A stretch of 64,000 nt of DNA from Colwellia sp. (GCF_013214175.1 NZ_JABSPA010000002.1:62001-126000), one strand, 5' to 3'. Counted from the first letter of the stretch, positions 26,804 to 35,717 are shown. Translations and numbers: made by a program. Notes: generated by a model not told the origin, from the letters alone.

Positions 26804-27925
26804 ATGCAGGCCAATAGTTTTTCTATATTTAAGCGGTTAATACTTACTTATTCTTATATTCAATTAGAAGCGAAAAGGTACCATCGCAGTATTATCAGTA
26901 TTATTCTTGAAATGTTATACCTGTGTATAAAGAATGGTTTTGGTCCTAATTATTATTTGTTGGCTGGCATGGCAGATAAAAACATGTCATGGCATGAAAA
27001 ATGTCAGCACATCAATCATGCTCAATACCACCGAGCGTTAAATATTCTTAACCCAATACCATATCGCAAGTTAACTCAGCATAAATTAACAGAGAAAGCG
27101 TTTTTACAACTCGCAAAAATACCAACAGCTGATTTTATCGGTTATTACCATCCGCTAAAGGGATTTGATGATAATGGTGATTCCCTTCGAACTTATGCAG
27201 CATTAGAACGTTTAATGCTCTCGTTTCAAGGTGGCAGTATTTGTATAAAAATTCCAGAAGGCTCTTGTGGACAAGGTTTTTTTGCTGGTGAAGTGCAAGA
27301 AAATGAGCAGGACAGTGAGGAAATAATTCTTAAGCCTATATGTAAATTAAATACTATTCCCTTAGAGGCTCTACTTGAAGATTATAAAGACGTTATTGAG
27401 CATGAAGGGATCATTCTTGAGCATTATATTAAACAAACTAAGGGCTACGCTAGGTTTAATCCTGCAAGTGTTAATACTGTGCGTGTATGGGTGCTACAAA
27501 CAAAGGGAACTATTGAGGTCATAGGAGCTTATTTTCGTATCGGCCGAAAAGACTCAATAGTAGATAATTCTGGAGCAGGTGGCATTGTTTGCCCTGTTGA
27601 TCATAAAACAGGGAAACTTGCTAAAGGGATCTTCACTGCTACTCCATATAGAGAAAATATTGAACATCATTGCGATAGCCAAGTGCCGTTATATAATGAA
27701 GTTTTGCCTCGATGGCAAGAAATCTTAGATTGCTCTTGTGAGACCCTTCGAAAACTTCCCTATACTAACTTTGCCGGTTTAGATATATGTATGTCAGATA
27801 GTGGCCCATTGGTTATCGAAGTAAATGTAGCACCTGATAAAGATGGCGCCGCTTACGCTAATATTCCTTCTTCATTACTTCTTAAGGCCGCTAATGAGTT
27901 AATGACTGCCGATAGGTGTCAATAA
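26804..27925 (+). CDS. Sugar-transfer associated ATP-grasp protein
   Basis: The product has 373 residues resembling the ATP-grasp family linked to sugar transfer (PF14397). ATP-binding features include SICIKIPEGSCGQGFF (near 145), a Lys/Glu-bearing segment ILEHYIKQ (near 204), RVWVLQTKGTIEVIGAYFRI (near 226) and the metal-binding end FAGLDICMSDSGPLVIEVN (near 323), whose Asp and Glu/Asn are the usual magnesium ligands. Such enzymes form an amide or ester bond using ATP; the substrate of this branch is not known. ATG at 26804 has AAGGGAAGA just upstream. It is the last gene before manC. Confidence 0.82.
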   Translation: MQANSFSIFKRLILTYSYIQLEAKRYHRSIISIILEMLYLCIKNGFGPNYYLLAGMADKNMSWHEKCQHINHAQYHRALNILNPIPYRKLTQHKLTEKAFLQLAKIPTADFIGYYHPLKGFDDNGDSLRTYAALERLMLSFQGGSICIKIPEGSCGQGFFAGEVQENEQDSEEIILKPICKLNTIPLEALLEDYKDVIEHEGIILEHYIKQTKGYARFNPASVNTVRVWVLQTKGTIEVIGAYFRIGRKDSIVDNSGAGGIVCPVDHKTGKLAKGIFTATPYRENIEHHCDSQVPLYNEVLPRWQEILDCSCETLRKLPYTNFAGLDICMSDSGPLVIEVNVAPDKDGAAYANIPSSLLLKAANELMTADRCQ

Positions 27926-27999
27926 TGTTAAGTATTTATACTTAGTTGTTAGCGAAGGTGAAAGAGGTTTCGTTGACAGCCAGTATCGCTTATTATTGA

Positions 28000-28014
28000 T
28001 ACATTACTAATGTA
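28000..28014. promoter_or_regulatory. 15-bp perfect palindrome upstream of manC
   Basis: TACATTACTAATGTA is a perfect inverted repeat with 7-bp arms about a central C, 30 bp before the manC ATG. A consensus-like TTGACA lies at 27973-27978, but no convincing -10 box is spaced 16-18 bp from it. It looks like an operator for a dimeric regulator of GDP-mannose supply. No known regulator site is recognised. Confidence 0.45.
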
Positions 28015-28044
28015 GCAATAATAACTCTCATCAATGGAATTAAT

Positions 28045-29475
28045 ATGAGCCAGTCAAATACTTCATCTACGTCTATTTACCCAGCAATTATGTGCGGGGG
28101 CAGCGGCACGCGCCTTTGGCCTTTGTCACGTGCTCTTTTCCCGAAACAATTTTTACCCTTAGTTAATGATACTAGCATGCTACAAGACACGCTGTTACGC
28201 TTGCCTGAAAATAGCAATGAGCCAGTATTTATTTGCAATGAAGAGCATAGGTTTTTAGTCGCAGAGCAGGTAAGGCAATTATCACAAAGCCAAGGCACTA
28301 TTTTACTTGAACCAGAAGGACGAAATACCGCCCCTGCTGTTGCCTTAGCGGCAATTAATGCCTTAGAAAAAGATAAAGATGCATTGTTGCTGGTGTTAGC
28401 CGCCGATCATGTTATTCAAGACACTGTCGCTTTTCATCAAGCGGTTGCACAAGCAATTATTGCAGCACAGCAAGGTAAGTTAGTTACCTTTGGTATTGTG
28501 CCGACTCATGCTGAAACAGGGTACGGTTATATTAAAAAAGGCACTGAGCAAACAACAAATACTTTTGATGTCGCACAATTTGTTGAAAAACCTAATCAGG
28601 ATATAGCCGATGAGTATCTAGCCTCAGGTGATTATTTATGGAATAGCGGTATGTTTTTATTTAAAGCCTCTCGTTATTTAGATGAGTTGGCTAAGTATCG
28701 CGCTGATATCCTTGACAACTGCCAACAAGCAATGACTGATGTTGAGCTAGATTTAGACTTTTTAAGACCAAATAAAGCGGCCTTTTTAGCTTGTGCTAGT
28801 GAGTCTATTGATTATGCAGTAATGGAGAAAACAGATTCAGCTGTAGTTATCCCACTTGATGCTGGCTGGAGTGATGTCGGCTCATATTCAGCATTATGGG
28901 AAGTTTGTCAGCAAGATGATGATAAAAATGTTCTTAAAGGTGATGTCATTGCACAGACAACCACTAATAGTTATATCCATAGTCAAAATAAACTGATCGC
29001 AACGGTTGGTGTTGATAATTTAGTTATTATTGAGACACCTGATGCTATTTTGGTTGCCAATAAAGACAAGGTACAAGAAGTTAAACAAATTGTTGAGCAG
29101 TTGAAAAAAGAGCAACGCTCTGAAGCTGTATTACACCGAGAGGTTTATCGTCCTTGGGGTAAATACGACAGTGTTGATACCGGTGAACGCTTCCAAGTAA
29201 AACGTATTACGGTAAAACCTGGCGCTAAGTTATCGGTGCAAATGCATCATCATAGAGCCGAGCATTGGATCATTGTTTCAGGTACTGCAAAAGTGACCAT
29301 AGATGAAAAAACAGTGTTATTAACTGAAAATCAGTCGGCTTATATCCCCGTTGGTGCAGTGCATGCCTTAGAAAACCCTGGAATACTACCTTTAGAGATG
29401 ATTGAAGTGCAATCAGGTAGCTATTTAGGCGAAGATGACATCGTTCGTTTTGAAGATAGGTATGGTCGAGCTTAG
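28045..29475 (+). CDS. manC: Mannose-1-phosphate guanylyltransferase / mannose-6-phosphate isomerase
   Basis: The product has 476 residues of the bifunctional type II PMI-GMP family (ManC/CpsB/AlgA). The N-terminal nucleotidyltransferase starts with [14 protein letters not shown] (residues 16-29), the GTP-binding loop, and has FVEKPNQ (near 180) and WNSGMFLFK (near 199). The C-terminal cupin isomerase domain carries [10 protein letters not shown] (near 373), [10 protein letters not shown] (near 398) with metal-binding His residues, and [13 protein letters not shown]. It converts fructose-6-P-derived mannose-6-P and mannose-1-P with GTP into GDP-mannose for the polysaccharide. ATG at 28045 follows a separate upstream region with a palindrome, so it may be transcribed independently of the EPS operon. 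It ends at a strong bidirectional hairpin. Confidence 0.93.
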   Translation: MSQSNTSSTSIYPAIMCGGSGTRLWPLSRALFPKQFLPLVNDTSMLQDTLLRLPENSNEPVFICNEEHRFLVAEQVRQLSQSQGTILLEPEGRNTAPAVALAAINALEKDKDALLLVLAADHVIQDTVAFHQAVAQAIIAAQQGKLVTFGIVPTHAETGYGYIKKGTEQTTNTFDVAQFVEKPNQDIADEYLASGDYLWNSGMFLFKASRYLDELAKYRADILDNCQQAMTDVELDLDFLRPNKAAFLACASESIDYAVMEKTDSAVVIPLDAGWSDVGSYSALWEVCQQDDDKNVLKGDVIAQTTTNSYIHSQNKLIATVGVDNLVIIETPDAILVANKDKVQEVKQIVEQLKKEQRSEAVLHREVYRPWGKYDSVDTGERFQVKRITVKPGAKLSVQMHHHRAEHWIIVSGTAKVTIDEKTVLLTENQSAYIPVGAVHALENPGILPLEMIEVQSGSYLGEDDIVRFEDRYGRA

Positions 29476-29481
29476 TTAATA

Positions 29482-29518
29482 AATTATGTGCAGCTTACTC
29501 CCCAACCTGCACATAATT
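29482..29518. terminator. Bidirectional terminator between manC and the DNA glycosylase gene
   Basis: Perfect 12-bp arms AATTATGTGCAG (29482-29493) and CTGCACATAATT (29507-29518) enclose a 13-base loop. It lies 6 bp after the manC stop and overlaps the last codons of the convergent glycosylase gene. The A/T-rich outer arms serve in place of a long T-tract, so it can serve both converging transcripts. Confidence 0.6.
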
Positions 29519-30226
29519 ATCACCACAAGAAAAAGCAATTAAACGGCTAAGCTGGGTTAAGCTATAGCCACTTTCACTTTGTAACTTGTTAAAGTGTGCT
29601 TGTATAGCTGTTAAGCTTTTTTTACTTTGTAAACCACCATCAATAATTTCTTGTGCTCTTAAGTAAGCTTCAACATCACTGCTTAAAATAAAAGTATCTT
29701 TACCTAATAATCGCAATGCATAAGGTCCAGTATTGCCACCTAAACGTTGACCGTGCTTTTTCAGGTAAGCCCATAAACCAATGATATCTGTACTTGGCCA
29801 GTTGTTGATAAACTGAGCAAAGCTCATATTACTTTCAATGTGGTGATCGAACATCATTTGCGCATTGGCTTTAATGGTTTTTACTTTATTATAATTACGA
29901 ATTATTTTTGGGTCGGCGGCTTTTCGTTCCAACATTTCTTCTGGCATCATAAGAATTTTTTCAATATTAAAATTGAAAAAATTCTCTTCAAAATCAGGCC
30001 ATTTATTTTCGACCACACGCCAGACAAAACCGGATTTGAAAATTTGTTTGGTAAATGCAGCAAGAATACGATCGTCACCTAGTTCGGCAACACTGTGTTG
30101 TGCTGCGGTATCGTCTAGTAATCGCTTACCGAGGATTTTTTTACCTAGCAATACTTCTAAAGCGGGTACGCCACCTTTTCTTTCGGCAGCACGTTGGAAT
30201 AGTGATTTAAATGATTCGTGAGTCAT
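29495..30226 (-). CDS. DNA-3-methyladenine glycosylase I (Tag) family protein, divergent
   Basis: The product has 243 residues with a helix-hairpin-helix-type glycosylase region like Tag (PF03352): DDRILAAFTKQIFKSGFVWR (near 50), MLERKAADPKIIRNYNKVKT (near 97) and GLWAYLKKHGQRLGGNTGPY (near 150). Tag removes 3-methyladenine from alkylated DNA. The E. coli enzyme binds zinc through two Cys and two His at its termini. This protein has only one visible Cys, near its C-terminus, so the zinc site is missing. That places it in a shorter, zinc-free branch whose activity is less certain. It converges on manC and shares its terminator. ATG at 30226 is the only good start. Confidence 0.75.
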   Translation of the reverse strand: MTHESFKSLFQRAAERKGGVPALEVLLGKKILGKRLLDDTAAQHSVAELGDDRILAAFTKQIFKSGFVWRVVENKWPDFEENFFNFNIEKILMMPEEMLERKAADPKIIRNYNKVKTIKANAQMMFDHHIESNMSFAQFINNWPSTDIIGLWAYLKKHGQRLGGNTGPYALRLLGKDTFILSSDVEAYLRAQEIIDGGLQSKKSLTAIQAHFNKLQSESGYSLTQLSRLIAFSCGDNYVQVGE

Positions 30227-30266
30227 AGTTTCTTAATTCGGATGGTTCTGTTGATAAGTTAAATCA

Positions 30267-30289
30267 TTCCTGCATTCGTTGAGCGGGAA
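30267..30289. repeat. Degenerate REP-like inverted repeat
   Basis: TTCCTGC (30267-30273) and GCGGGAA (30283-30289) form a 7-bp stem with one G-T pair around a 9-base loop, preceded by TCA. It resembles the element at 7477-7501 in the TCATTCC...GGGAA pattern. It lies in the 155-bp gap between the glycosylase and prlC. Confidence 0.35.
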
Positions 30290-30305
30290 GCTAATCTTAT
30301 GAATG

Positions 30306-30334
30306 AACCTTAGCCTATGGTTTAGGCTAAGGTT
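30306..30334 (-). terminator. Hairpin downstream of prlC, probable terminator
   Basis: Perfect 12-bp arms AACCTTAGCCTA (30306-30317) and TAGGCTAAGGTT (30323-30334) enclose a 5-base loop, 48 bp beyond the prlC stop. There is no strong T-tract on the minus strand, so it may act as an mRNA 3-prime end stabiliser or need Rho. Confidence 0.45.
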
Positions 30335-30381
30335 CTGTTAACACGAGAGACTTGATTCTCGCTAACCGCTGATAGTGCTCG

Positions 30382-32433
30382 TTATGCTTCAATTCCACAA
30401 TGGCGTAACAGAGCATCAATTTCGGGTGTTCGGCCACGGAATTTTTGGAATAATGCACTTGGCTCTTCGCTGCCACCTTTCTCTAGGATATTGTTTAAGA
30501 AAGACTGTCCAGTTGCTTCGTTAAAGATACCTTGCTCTTCAAATAAACCAAAGGCATCAGCCGATAAAACTTCCGCCCATTTGTAGCTGTAATAACCGGC
30601 AGAATAACCACCACCAAAGATATGGCTAAAACCGTGTTGAAAACGATTAAATTCAGGTGCCTTGACTACTGAGTACTGCTTTCTAACATTATCGAGTGTT
30701 TGTTGAATATGCTGTTCATTGTTTAATGCTTTTGGCTCAAAGCTTTCATGCATAGTAAAATCGAAGATGCTGAACTCAAGTTGACGTAACATTTGCATAG
30801 CAGATTGGAAGTTTTTGGCTGCCAGCATTTTATCTAACATTTCTTGTGGTAATGGCTCGCCACTTTCAAAATGACCAGAAATAAAGGCTAAAGCTTCTGG
30901 CTGCCAGCACCAGTTTTCTAAAAACTGGCTTGGCAGCTCAACCGCATCCCAAGGCACGCCATTAATACAGGCAACACTGCTGGCATTAATTTGGCTTAAC
31001 ATGTGGTGAATTCCATGACCAAACTCATGAAACAAGGTCACTACTTCATTATGAGTAAATAATGCCGGATTATTGCCTATAGGGCCGTTAAAGTTACAGG
31101 TTAAATAGGCAACGGGGTATTGAATAGCGCCATCAGACTTCTGACTACGACCTACACAAACATCCATCCAAGCGCCGCCACGTTTTTTCTCACGCGCATA
31201 TAGATCTAAATAGAAACTACCACGCTTTTTACCGGCTTTATCAACTATGTCATAAAAGTTCACATCGTCATGCCAAACATCAACGCCTTCACGATGTGTG
31301 ATAGATAGGCCGAATAATTTATGCACTACGGCAAATAAACCAGCCACAACCTTATCTTTTGGAAAGTAAGGACGTAATTGCTCATCTGAAATAGCATAAC
31401 GACTTTGTTTTAATTTCTCACTGTAATAAGCCAAATCCCAAGCTTGCAAGTTTTCTTGCTTGAACTCACTGGCAGCAAAGTCACTTAGCTCTTTAAAATC
31501 TTGTTTGCCTTGGTGTTGTGATTTAATAGCCAAGTTTTCAAGAAACTGCATTACTTCACTAGTGGAGTTTGCCATTTTGGTCGCTAAGGAGTGTTGAGCA
31601 TAGTTGTCAAAGTCGAGTAAATTCGCTAATTCATGCCTTAAGCTTAATAACTCATTCATAATGCCACTGTTATCAAATTCATTAGCATTTGGGCCTTGAT
31701 CTGAGGCACGGGTAACAAAGGCTGTATAAAGTTGTTCACGTAAGTCAGTATTATCGCAATACATCATTACTGGCAGGTAGCTTGGAATATCTAGGGTGAA
31801 GGTATAGCCTTGTTTTTCTTTTGCTTTAGCTAATTCTTGGGCTGCAGCTAAGGCACTTTCAGGTAAGCCAGTTAACTTATCTTTGTTTTCTATGGTGATA
31901 CTAAAAGCATGGGTGGCATCGAGTACGTTATTGCTAAAGCTTGAACTGAGCTCAGATAAGCGTGTCTTTATTTCACCGTAACGCTTTTTATCTTCATCAT
32001 TTAGCGCGATGCCTGATAATTTAAAATCGCGTAGTGCATTGGTGATTACTTTTTGTTGAGCTACGTCGAGTTGTTCAAATTCATCGCTATTTTTAATACT
32101 AAGGTAGGCTTGATATAAATCTTCATGTTGACCAACAAAGGTGCCATATTCAGATAAAATTGGCAGACATGATTCATAGGCTTCTCGTAATTCATCACTA
32201 CTAACCACTGAATTCATATGAGAAACCGGTGACCATAGTTTAGCTAACACATCATCAACATCATCAATTGGCATAACTAAGTTCTGCCAAGTAAATACCT
32301 CATTATCAGCGAGTACTTGCTCAATAACTTTTTTACAGTCACTGATAGCTTGCTCAACAGCAGGTTTTACCTGCTCAGGCTTAATTTTTGAAAAGGCAGG
32401 TAGTTCACTCGATACTAATAATGGATTGGTCAT
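30382..32433 (-). CDS. prlC: Oligopeptidase A (M3 family zinc metallopeptidase)
   Basis: The product has 683 residues, close to E. coli oligopeptidase A (680). The zinc-binding motif HEFGHGIHH begins at residue 469 (His469, Glu470, His473), with the third ligand expected in the helix that follows. The N-terminal NPLLVSSELPAFSKIKPEQV is typical of the family. It is a cytoplasmic enzyme that degrades signal peptides and other short peptides. ATG at 32433 begins the conserved N-terminus. It is divergent from gor, sharing a 187-bp intergenic region; there is no sign that the two functions are linked. Downstream lies a strong hairpin at 30306-30334. Confidence 0.95.
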   Translation of the reverse strand: MTNPLLVSSELPAFSKIKPEQVKPAVEQAISDCKKVIEQVLADNEVFTWQNLVMPIDDVDDVLAKLWSPVSHMNSVVSSDELREAYESCLPILSEYGTFVGQHEDLYQAYLSIKNSDEFEQLDVAQQKVITNALRDFKLSGIALNDEDKKRYGEIKTRLSELSSSFSNNVLDATHAFSITIENKDKLTGLPESALAAAQELAKAKEKQGYTFTLDIPSYLPVMMYCDNTDLREQLYTAFVTRASDQGPNANEFDNSGIMNELLSLRHELANLLDFDNYAQHSLATKMANSTSEVMQFLENLAIKSQHQGKQDFKELSDFAASEFKQENLQAWDLAYYSEKLKQSRYAISDEQLRPYFPKDKVVAGLFAVVHKLFGLSITHREGVDVWHDDVNFYDIVDKAGKKRGSFYLDLYAREKKRGGAWMDVCVGRSQKSDGAIQYPVAYLTCNFNGPIGNNPALFTHNEVVTLFHEFGHGIHHMLSQINASSVACINGVPWDAVELPSQFLENWCWQPEALAFISGHFESGEPLPQEMLDKMLAAKNFQSAMQMLRQLEFSIFDFTMHESFEPKALNNEQHIQQTLDNVRKQYSVVKAPEFNRFQHGFSHIFGGGYSAGYYSYKWAEVLSADAFGLFEEQGIFNEATGQSFLNNILEKGGSEEPSALFQKFRGRTPEIDALLRHCGIEA

Positions 32434-32557
32434 AGGGTTACTTAAATAGCTTTATGAATTACTTATATGTAATGTTTAATTAAGACAATTTCAAGGTATT
32501 GCCCTAATAATAAAGCCAAGCTTATTGTTCGCGGTTGTCGACTTTATAAAATGACAC

Positions 32558-32586
32558 TTGAAATCAGCGGCTGTTGGGCATATATA
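32558..32586 (+). promoter_or_regulatory. Candidate sigma70 promoter for gor
   Basis: TTGAAA (32558-32563) and TATATA (32581-32586) are separated by 17 bp. Predicted transcription would start about 30 bp before the gor ATG at 32621. A second possible pair, TTGTTC at 32525 and TAAAAT at 32547 with a 16-bp spacer, lies just upstream. No OxyR-like site was recognised. Confidence 0.4.
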
Positions 32587-32620
32587 TTGATTAAGAAACG
32601 ACAAATTTATTGAGAGAATT

Positions 32621-33988
32621 ATGACACAACATTTTGATTATCTTGCCATTGGTGGCGGTAGTGGTGGTATAGCTTCAGCTAACCGTGCGGCTAGATTAGG
32701 TAAAAAGGCCGCAGTTATTGAAGCTAAATACATTGGTGGTACTTGTGTCAATGTTGGTTGTGTCCCTAAAAAAGCCATGTGGTATGCCGGACAAATAGCC
32801 GATGCGTTAAAGTATGCCCATGATTACGGCTTTAGCCAGCATCTTACTCAAGGTGAGTCTCAATTTGATTGGGGCAAGTTAGTTGCTAACCGTGAAGCTT
32901 ATATTAAACGAATTCATGCGGCCTATCAGCGTGGTTTTGATGCGAATGATGTCACTGTGATTAATGGCTTTGCCAAATTTATTGATAAAAATACAGTGGA
33001 AGTGAATGGTGAGCTTATCACCGCTGACCATATTACTATCGCTACGGGTGGACGCCCCGCGATCCCTACTATTGAAGGTGCCGAGTATGGTATCGATTCC
33101 GATGGCTTTTTTGCCTTAACGGAACAACCTAAAAGCGTTGCTGTTATTGGTGCAGGTTATATTGCCGTTGAATTAGCCGGAGTATTTCAAGCCTTGGGCA
33201 CTGAGTCTCACTTAGTAGTGCGTAAAGAAAAACCATTGCGCGGCTTTGATGACATGTTAAGTGATACCTTGGTTGAGCAAATGGCTAAGCACGGTCCTAA
33301 GCTACACAATCACAGCACACCAGAACGCATTGAGAAACTGAGTGACGGAAAATTAGTTGTGCACTTTACTAATGGTAAATCATTAGCGCCAGTAGATACT
33401 GTAGTTTGGGCCATAGGCCGTGAGCCAGCCACCGATAATATCAACTTAGCTGCCACAGGCGTTGAGGTTAATGAACGTGGTTTTATTGTTACTGATAAAT
33501 ATCAAAACACCAATGTTGAAGGTATTTATGCAGTCGGAGATAACACCGGTCGTGCACAACTAACTCCAGTTGCCGTTGCTGCGGGTCGACGTTTATGTGA
33601 ACGGTTATTTAATAACAAACCTGATGAGCATTTAGATTATTCTGGCATTGCCACCGTGGTATTTAGTCATCCGGTTATCGGTACCGTTGGTTTAACTGAA
33701 GATGAGGCTAAAGCCGAATACGGAGCAGACAATATTACTGTTTATAACTCACAATTTACTGCGCTTTATCAAGCGATCACTGACGATTATCGCGATCCAA
33801 CACGGATGAAACTAATTTGTGCTGGCAAGGATGAGAAAGTTGTTGGTCTACATAGTATTGGCTTTGGTAGTGATGAGTTATTACAAGGCTTTGCGGTAGC
33901 GATGAAAATGGGCGCAACCAAAGCTGATTTTGATAATACAGTTGCTATCCACCCCACTTCAGCAGAAGAGTTTGTTACGTTGAGCTAA
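32621..33988 (+). CDS. gor: Glutathione-disulfide reductase
   Basis: The product has 455 residues (E. coli Gor is 450). The N-terminal FAD-binding [13 protein letters not shown] is followed by the redox-active disulfide [13 protein letters not shown] with Cys42 and Cys47. The NADPH-binding region has [16 protein letters not shown] (near 175) with two Arg ([12 protein letters not shown]) that favour NADPH. The dimerisation domain ends with [14 protein letters not shown], containing the catalytic His. It is a cytoplasmic flavoenzyme that reduces oxidised glutathione. ATG at 32621 has GAGAG upstream. It is followed by a clear terminator at 34051-34096. Confidence 0.95.
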   Translation: MTQHFDYLAIGGGSGGIASANRAARLGKKAAVIEAKYIGGTCVNVGCVPKKAMWYAGQIADALKYAHDYGFSQHLTQGESQFDWGKLVANREAYIKRIHAAYQRGFDANDVTVINGFAKFIDKNTVEVNGELITADHITIATGGRPAIPTIEGAEYGIDSDGFFALTEQPKSVAVIGAGYIAVELAGVFQALGTESHLVVRKEKPLRGFDDMLSDTLVEQMAKHGPKLHNHSTPERIEKLSDGKLVVHFTNGKSLAPVDTVVWAIGREPATDNINLAATGVEVNERGFIVTDKYQNTNVEGIYAVGDNTGRAQLTPVAVAAGRRLCERLFNNKPDEHLDYSGIATVVFSHPVIGTVGLTEDEAKAEYGADNITVYNSQFTALYQAITDDYRDPTRMKLICAGKDEKVVGLHSIGFGSDELLQGFAVAMKMGATKADFDNTVAIHPTSAEEFVTLS

Positions 33989-34050
33989 TTATCTGTCACA
34001 CCGAGCTTATACAGCTTTGCATTAGCTTCGATAGATAACATTTAACAAAT

Positions 34051-34096
34051 AAAAGCCTCTGAGACTTATTTAATAATAAGGCTCATAGGCTTTTTT
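34051..34096 (+). terminator. Rho-independent terminator of gor
   Basis: The arms AAAGCCT...TGAG...TTATT and AATAA...CTCA...AGGCTTT pair with two small mismatches, and the right arm runs into TTTTTTATA at 34091. It lies about 60 bp after the gor stop. On the other strand the same hairpin could serve the convergent DUF4399 gene. Confidence 0.85.
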
Positions 34097-34120
34097 ATAT
34101 AGTTTTTACCTAGAGGTACT

Positions 34121-34561
34121 TTATTTCACGGTAATAGTAATCTTCTTGGAAACAACCGCTGGTTTATGAGGAATATGATGATGATCGCCCATAATCAGCT
34201 GCAAAGTATGTGTGCCTTTAGGTAAGGTTAATGTTGTTTGAGTTTGACCACCTCCGAAGTGTTTCACGTCACCGCCCATCGGCATATCAAAGTCAGGAAG
34301 GGAGTCTTTATCTATCAATAAGTGATGATGACCAGTATGCTTTTTCTCAACACCCGCAGGAGCAACACCCATATCTTTTAAGCCAAACGTCACGGTAAAA
34401 GTACTAGGCACAGTTGCGCCATCGACAGGTGTAATAATATAAACATTAGCGCTCGCTGGAGATACAGATTGCGGCATGCTATTGGCGTTAGCTAGTTCCG
34501 ATGTTAATAACACCGGGCTTAACGCTAAAGTTAACAGTGATAATTGGATAAGTTTTTTCAT
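34121..34561 (-). CDS. DUF4399 domain-containing periplasmic protein
   Basis: The product has 146 residues. An N-terminal signal peptide (MKKLIQLSLLTLALSPVLLT, cleavage after ANA near residue 27) is followed by a single DUF4399 domain: ANVYIITPVDGATVPSTFTV, GHHHLLIDKD and QLIMGDHHHIPHKP, then a final beta strand ending in ITVK. Its three His-rich stretches suggest metal binding, but no function is established for the family. It is a single gene converging on gor. Confidence 0.87.
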   Translation of the reverse strand: MKKLIQLSLLTLALSPVLLTSELANANSMPQSVSPASANVYIITPVDGATVPSTFTVTFGLKDMGVAPAGVEKKHTGHHHLLIDKDSLPDFDMPMGGDVKHFGGGQTQTTLTLPKGTHTLQLIMGDHHHIPHKPAVVSKKITITVK

Positions 34562-34664
34562 CTTATGACTCGCTTATTTCAAGTAAATAATCTTAATCGA
34601 TTGTTTTAATTAATTTTCGGATGGGATAAAAATAGCGGTACTTACTGTAGCCGTCAATATTTGA

Positions 34665-35447
34665 TTAAAATTGGTAGTCAATTTTAAAATTAAAGCTGGT
34701 ATCATTTTGACTGTAATTTCCCCAATCTAAATTGGCATAGACTATTTCACCTGCTAACCCCATACCAAAAGAAAACCTATGTTCTATGGCGATGTTTGCA
34801 CCTATCATATAACCATCACTTTTAAGTTGCTGAGTAGTGGCATTGGTAATGGTTTTATCGCCGCGGAGCTGGCCCCATTGATAAAACGGACCACCGTAGA
34901 TAATGTCTCTGGCAGCGAATTTATAACCGACTACCCAAGCAATATCATAAACATTGGTGTCATGCTGCCAATTTCCCGTTTCAGAGATATAATCACAATA
35001 ATAATCATCGCAATCGCTGTAATAGCCACCAATGTAGTCTTGCTTACTGGTAGTATTTCTTTCATAACCTAAGGTAAACGCTTGTGAAAGATTCCCTTTA
35101 GTTGATTGCTCAGTATGGGCACCATAAAATTGATATTTGATACCAATTCGAGTCGCCGAGTCATCATCACCTCGTAGTGATATTTCTAAACCTTTTGCTG
35201 CGGTGATATTACCTCGGTAATAGCCATAAAGATTTGTGCCACTAATATCATAATCATCACCTTGATCTTCTATAATCAACCTTGTTCTACTACCATGACC
35301 TAAAGCTAAATTCACTGTTAAAGGCTCACTACTAACTTCTGGATTATCAAAGCGAGTGGTAGACATAGAGACACTTACGGGGTTAGTAGAACAAGCCGAT
35401 AAAAGTATACTTAAGATCAGGCTGTTGAGTAGGGAGTAATATTTCAT
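34665..35447 (-). CDS. Putative outer-membrane beta-barrel protein with lipobox-like signal
   Basis: The product has 260 residues from ATG at 35447. I chose this start because it gives a typical lipoprotein signal, MKYYSLLNSLILSILLSACS, with lipobox LSAC at residues 16-19. ATG at 35462 or TTG at 35489 would add 5 or 14 residues before it. The rest shows alternating hydrophobic residues, Gly and aromatic-rich strands (GLEISLRGDD, RIGIKYQFYG, AWVVGYKFAA, FSFGMGLAGEIVYANLDWG) and ends in DYQF with a C-terminal Phe, as in outer-membrane barrels. A cluster DCDDYYCDY (near 160) supplies Cys and Asp. Function and family are unknown. Confidence 0.65.
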   Translation of the reverse strand: MKYYSLLNSLILSILLSACSTNPVSVSMSTTRFDNPEVSSEPLTVNLALGHGSRTRLIIEDQGDDYDISGTNLYGYYRGNITAAKGLEISLRGDDDSATRIGIKYQFYGAHTEQSTKGNLSQAFTLGYERNTTSKQDYIGGYYSDCDDYYCDYISETGNWQHDTNVYDIAWVVGYKFAARDIIYGGPFYQWGQLRGDKTITNATTQQLKSDGYMIGANIAIEHRFSFGMGLAGEIVYANLDWGNYSQNDTSFNFKIDYQF

Positions 35448-35647
35448 TAATTTCGAGTCCATTTGATATTTTGTCGGCAAAGATAACAAAATTATAGAGT
35501 TGGCTCAAATAAAAATAGGTCTCATTCTTAAATATAAATAAAGAGGGGAAATATGGGGCTGATTACATTTAATTACTTGATAGCACTTTAATGTTTTTAG
35601 CTAACTTGTAATACTGAGGTCGCGCGAGGTAGGCGACATGGCTTTTA

Positions 35648-35676
35648 TTGACTAGGTTAATTTTTTTGATTAACAT
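35648..35676 (+). promoter_or_regulatory. Candidate promoter with inverted repeat for the metal-efflux operon
   Basis: TTGACT (35648-35653) and TAACAT (35671-35676) are 17 bp apart. The inverted repeat GTTAAT (35656-35661) and ATTAAC (35669-35674), with a 7-base spacer, lies between and over the boxes, where a metal-responsive regulator could bind. The ATG of the first gene is at 35718. A consensus TATAAT at 35708 is too close to the ATG to serve as its -10. Confidence 0.4.
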
Positions 35677-35717
35677 CTTCCTTCGCAGGTTCTTATATTA
35701 GGGTAAATATAATACAG

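Noticed and set aside
29840-30221. Two plus-strand frames of about 80 codons
   Set aside because: Both lie antisense to the Tag-family gene in different frames; its protein sequence is clearly the real one.
35708-35713. Consensus TATAAT before the small His/Cys-rich gene
   Set aside because: It is only 4 bp from the ATG, so it cannot be the -10 for a normal mRNA; the pair at 35648 and 35671 is better placed.
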